Assembly: GCA_018883185.1 (NCBI GenBank)
Contig: VEQP01000020.1
Span: 1-54,918, forward strand
Direction: 5' to 3'
Source: Nevskiaceae bacterium
GTDB lineage: Bacteria; Pseudomonadota; Gammaproteobacteria; Steroidobacterales; Steroidobacteraceae
Length of the DNA stretch: 54,918 nt
The notes beneath the pieces are model-generated. The model was not told the origin of the DNA. It was given only the letters and a program-made list of their open reading frames with translations, and ran no database searches. Numbering within the stretch: position 1 is the first letter of the stretch; each line of letters starts with the position of its first letter. Below are positions 53,480 to 54,918 of this stretch, piece after piece. The translations under genes and the position numbers were made by a program.

Positions 53480-54918
53480 TCAGTAGGTGCCGGTGGCGAT
53501 GAAGTCTTCGCAGATCTGCTTCAACGTCGTCTCGTGCTTCTTGAGCACAGGCTCGGCGTTGATGGCATCGAGCGAAGCCTTGTGCGAGGACTTGGCGAAC
53601 GCCTGCAGGGCGGCTTCGAAATCCACCACCTTCTTGCGATCGACTTTGTCCATGAAGCCGTTGTTGACCGCGTAGATCGACAACGCCATTTCCGCCACCG
53701 ACATCGGCGCGTACTGCTTCTGCTTCATCACCTCGGTGACGCGCACGCCGCGCTCGAGCTGCTTGCGAGTCGCATCGTCGAGGTCCGAGGCGAACTGCGC
53801 AAACGCCGCGAGCTCGCGGTACTGGGCAAGCGCCAGACGAATGCCGCCGCCCAGCTTCTTGATGATGTCGGTCTGCGCCGCGCCGCCGACGCGGGACACC
53901 GAGATGCCCGCGTTCATGGCAGGACGGATGCCCGCGTTGAAGAGGTCGGTCTCGAGGAAAATTTGACCGTCGGTGATCGAGATCACGTTGGTCGGCACGA
54001 ATGCCGTGACGTCACCCGCCTGAGTTTCGATGATCGGCAGGCCGGTCAACGAGCCGGTCTTGCCCTTCACCGCACCCTTGGTGACCATCTCGACGTACTC
54101 TTCGTTGACGCGCGCGCTGCGCTCGAGCAGACGGGAGTGGAGATAGAACACGTCGCCGGGGAACGCTTCACGACCCGGCGGACGACGCAGCAGCAGCGAG
54201 ATCTGGCGATAGGCCACGGCCTGCTTCGACAAATCGTCATAGATGATCAAGGCGTCTTCGCCGTTGTCCATGAAGTACTCGCCCATGGTCACGCCGGCGT
54301 AAGCCGACAGGTACTGCATGGCGGCCGGCGTGGATGCGGAGGCGGCGACGATGATGGTGTGCGCCATCGCGTCATTCTCTTCGAGCTTGCGCACCACGTT
54401 CGCGATGGTCGATTGCTTCTGACCGATCGCCACGTAGATGCACTTAATGCCCGAAGATTTCTGGTTGATGATGGTGTCAACGGCGAGCGCCGTCTTGCCG
54501 GTCTGACGGTCACCGATGATGAGCTCTCGCTGACCGCGACCCACCGGCACCATCGCGTCGACGGCCTTGTAGCCGGTCTGCACCGGCTGGCTCACTGACT
54601 TACGGTAGATCACGCCCGGCGCCACGCGCTCGATCGGCGCGGTGCGGGTGGTTTTCAGCGGACCCTTGCCATCGATCGGGTTACCGAGCGCATCGACGAC
54701 GCGACCCAGTAGCTCCGGACCCACCGGCACCTCGAGAATGCGGCCCGTGGTCTTCACGGAATCGCCTTCCTTCAACGACTTGTAGTCGCCGAGGACGACG
54801 GCGCCGACCGAATCCTGCTCGAGGTTCAGGGCGAGACCGAACAGGTTGCCGGGGAATTCGATCATTTCACCGTAGCGCACGTCGGCGAGGCCATGGATGC
54901 GGCAAATGCCGTCCGTGA
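53480..54918 (-). CDS. atpA: ATP synthase F1 alpha subunit, 5' end outside window
   Basis: About 479 residues are visible; the frame continues off the right edge, where upstream codons read [17 protein letters not shown], so the ATG at 54880 is internal. Walker A GDRQTGKT, the [14 protein letters not shown]-like region (here [14 protein letters not shown]) and the C-terminus FIATGTY are present. Alpha subunits are about 513 residues, so roughly 35 residues are missing. It forms the non-catalytic nucleotide sites of F1. First visible gene of the atpAGDC-glmUS run. Confidence 0.97.
   Translation of the reverse strand, partial: TDGICRIHGLADVRYGEMIEFPGNLFGLALNLEQDSVGAVVLGDYKSLKEGDSVKTTGRILEVPVGPELLGRVVDALGNPIDGKGPLKTTRTAPIERVAPGVIYRKSVSQPVQTGYKAVDAMVPVGRGQRELIIGDRQTGKTALAVDTIINQKSSGIKCIYVAIGQKQSTIANVVRKLEENDAMAHTIIVAASASTPAAMQYLSAYAGVTMGEYFMDNGEDALIIYDDLSKQAVAYRQISLLLRRPPGREAFPGDVFYLHSRLLERSARVNEEYVEMVTKGAVKGKTGSLTGLPIIETQAGDVTAFVPTNVISITDGQIFLETDLFNAGIRPAMNAGISVSRVGGAAQTDIIKKLGGGIRLALAQYRELAAFAQFASDLDDATRKQLERGVRVTEVMKQKQYAPMSVAEMALSIYAVNNGFMDKVDRKKVVDFEAALQAFAKSSHKASLDAINAEPVLKKHETTLKQICEDFIATGTY

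Overview
The window looks like a chromosomal segment of a GC-rich gammaproteobacterium. The right end carries atpA-atpG-atpD-atpC directly followed by glmU and glmS, an order typical of Gammaproteobacteria. There is also a complete recC-recB-recD operon, plus TonB- and TRAP-type uptake genes. I cannot place it below class level; a free-living Nevskiales/Steroidobacter-like lineage would fit, but this is only an impression. I found no tRNA, rRNA, CRISPR, prophage or insertion sequence. No stretch longer than 300 bases lacks a gene.

Layout. (1) 1-9831: galactoside use. A minus-strand set (GH36 alpha-galactosidase, GH42 beta-galactosidase, Nudix protein, a partial conserved gene) diverges from a plus-strand Na+/sugar symporter-galT-galK set, followed by an lpxD-type acyltransferase. 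(2) 9838-26537: an organosulfonate island. The minus strand carries gntR, a YihV-like sulfofructose kinase, a YihT/LacD-type class I aldolase, an FucI/AraA-fold isomerase and a GH31 glycosidase. A second transcription unit on the same strand carries a TonB-dependent receptor, TRAP dctQ-dctM-dctP, a low-molecular-weight phosphatase fold lacking its catalytic cysteine, a DUF1838 protein and a CPXCG protein. Divergent on the plus strand are suyA-suyB (sulfolactate sulfo-lyase), comC and slcC (sulfolactate dehydrogenases). The same palindrome (core CTTATATAAG) lies in the gntR/suyA divergent region and upstream of the TonB receptor, so the GntR protein probably controls the whole island. (3) 26676-36317: recCBD plus a translationally coupled serine hydrolase. 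(4) 36330-42187: two small secreted proteins of unknown function, a carboxylate-amine ligase gene broken by one in-frame stop, a MASE1 histidine kinase with a FixJ-type regulator, and arsC-acr3. (5) 42194-47392: RNA modification enzymes (rlmE, a SpoU methyltransferase, an RluF-like pseudouridine synthase), an FAD oxidoreductase, an exported superoxide dismutase and a Spy-like periplasmic protein. (6) 47412-54918: glmS, glmU and the ATP synthase genes.

How the island may work. The kinase keeps three residues that, as I recall, contact the sulfonate in E. coli YihV (K27, N109 and R138, here K27, N109, R139). The aldolase keeps the Schiff-base lysine of the YihT/LacD family. The expected route is sulfoquinovose to sulfofructose to sulfofructose-1-phosphate to DHAP plus (S)-sulfolactaldehyde. 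After oxidation by an enzyme not encoded here, (S)-sulfolactate would be inverted by SlcC and ComC through sulfopyruvate and cleaved by SuyAB to pyruvate and sulfite. This would combine an upper sulfoglycolytic pathway with full C-S bond cleavage in one regulated locus, with a non-standard isomerase in place of YihS. The neighbouring alpha- and beta-galactosidase/Leloir genes suggest a wider hypothesis: joint use of the head groups of thylakoid galactolipids and sulfolipid.
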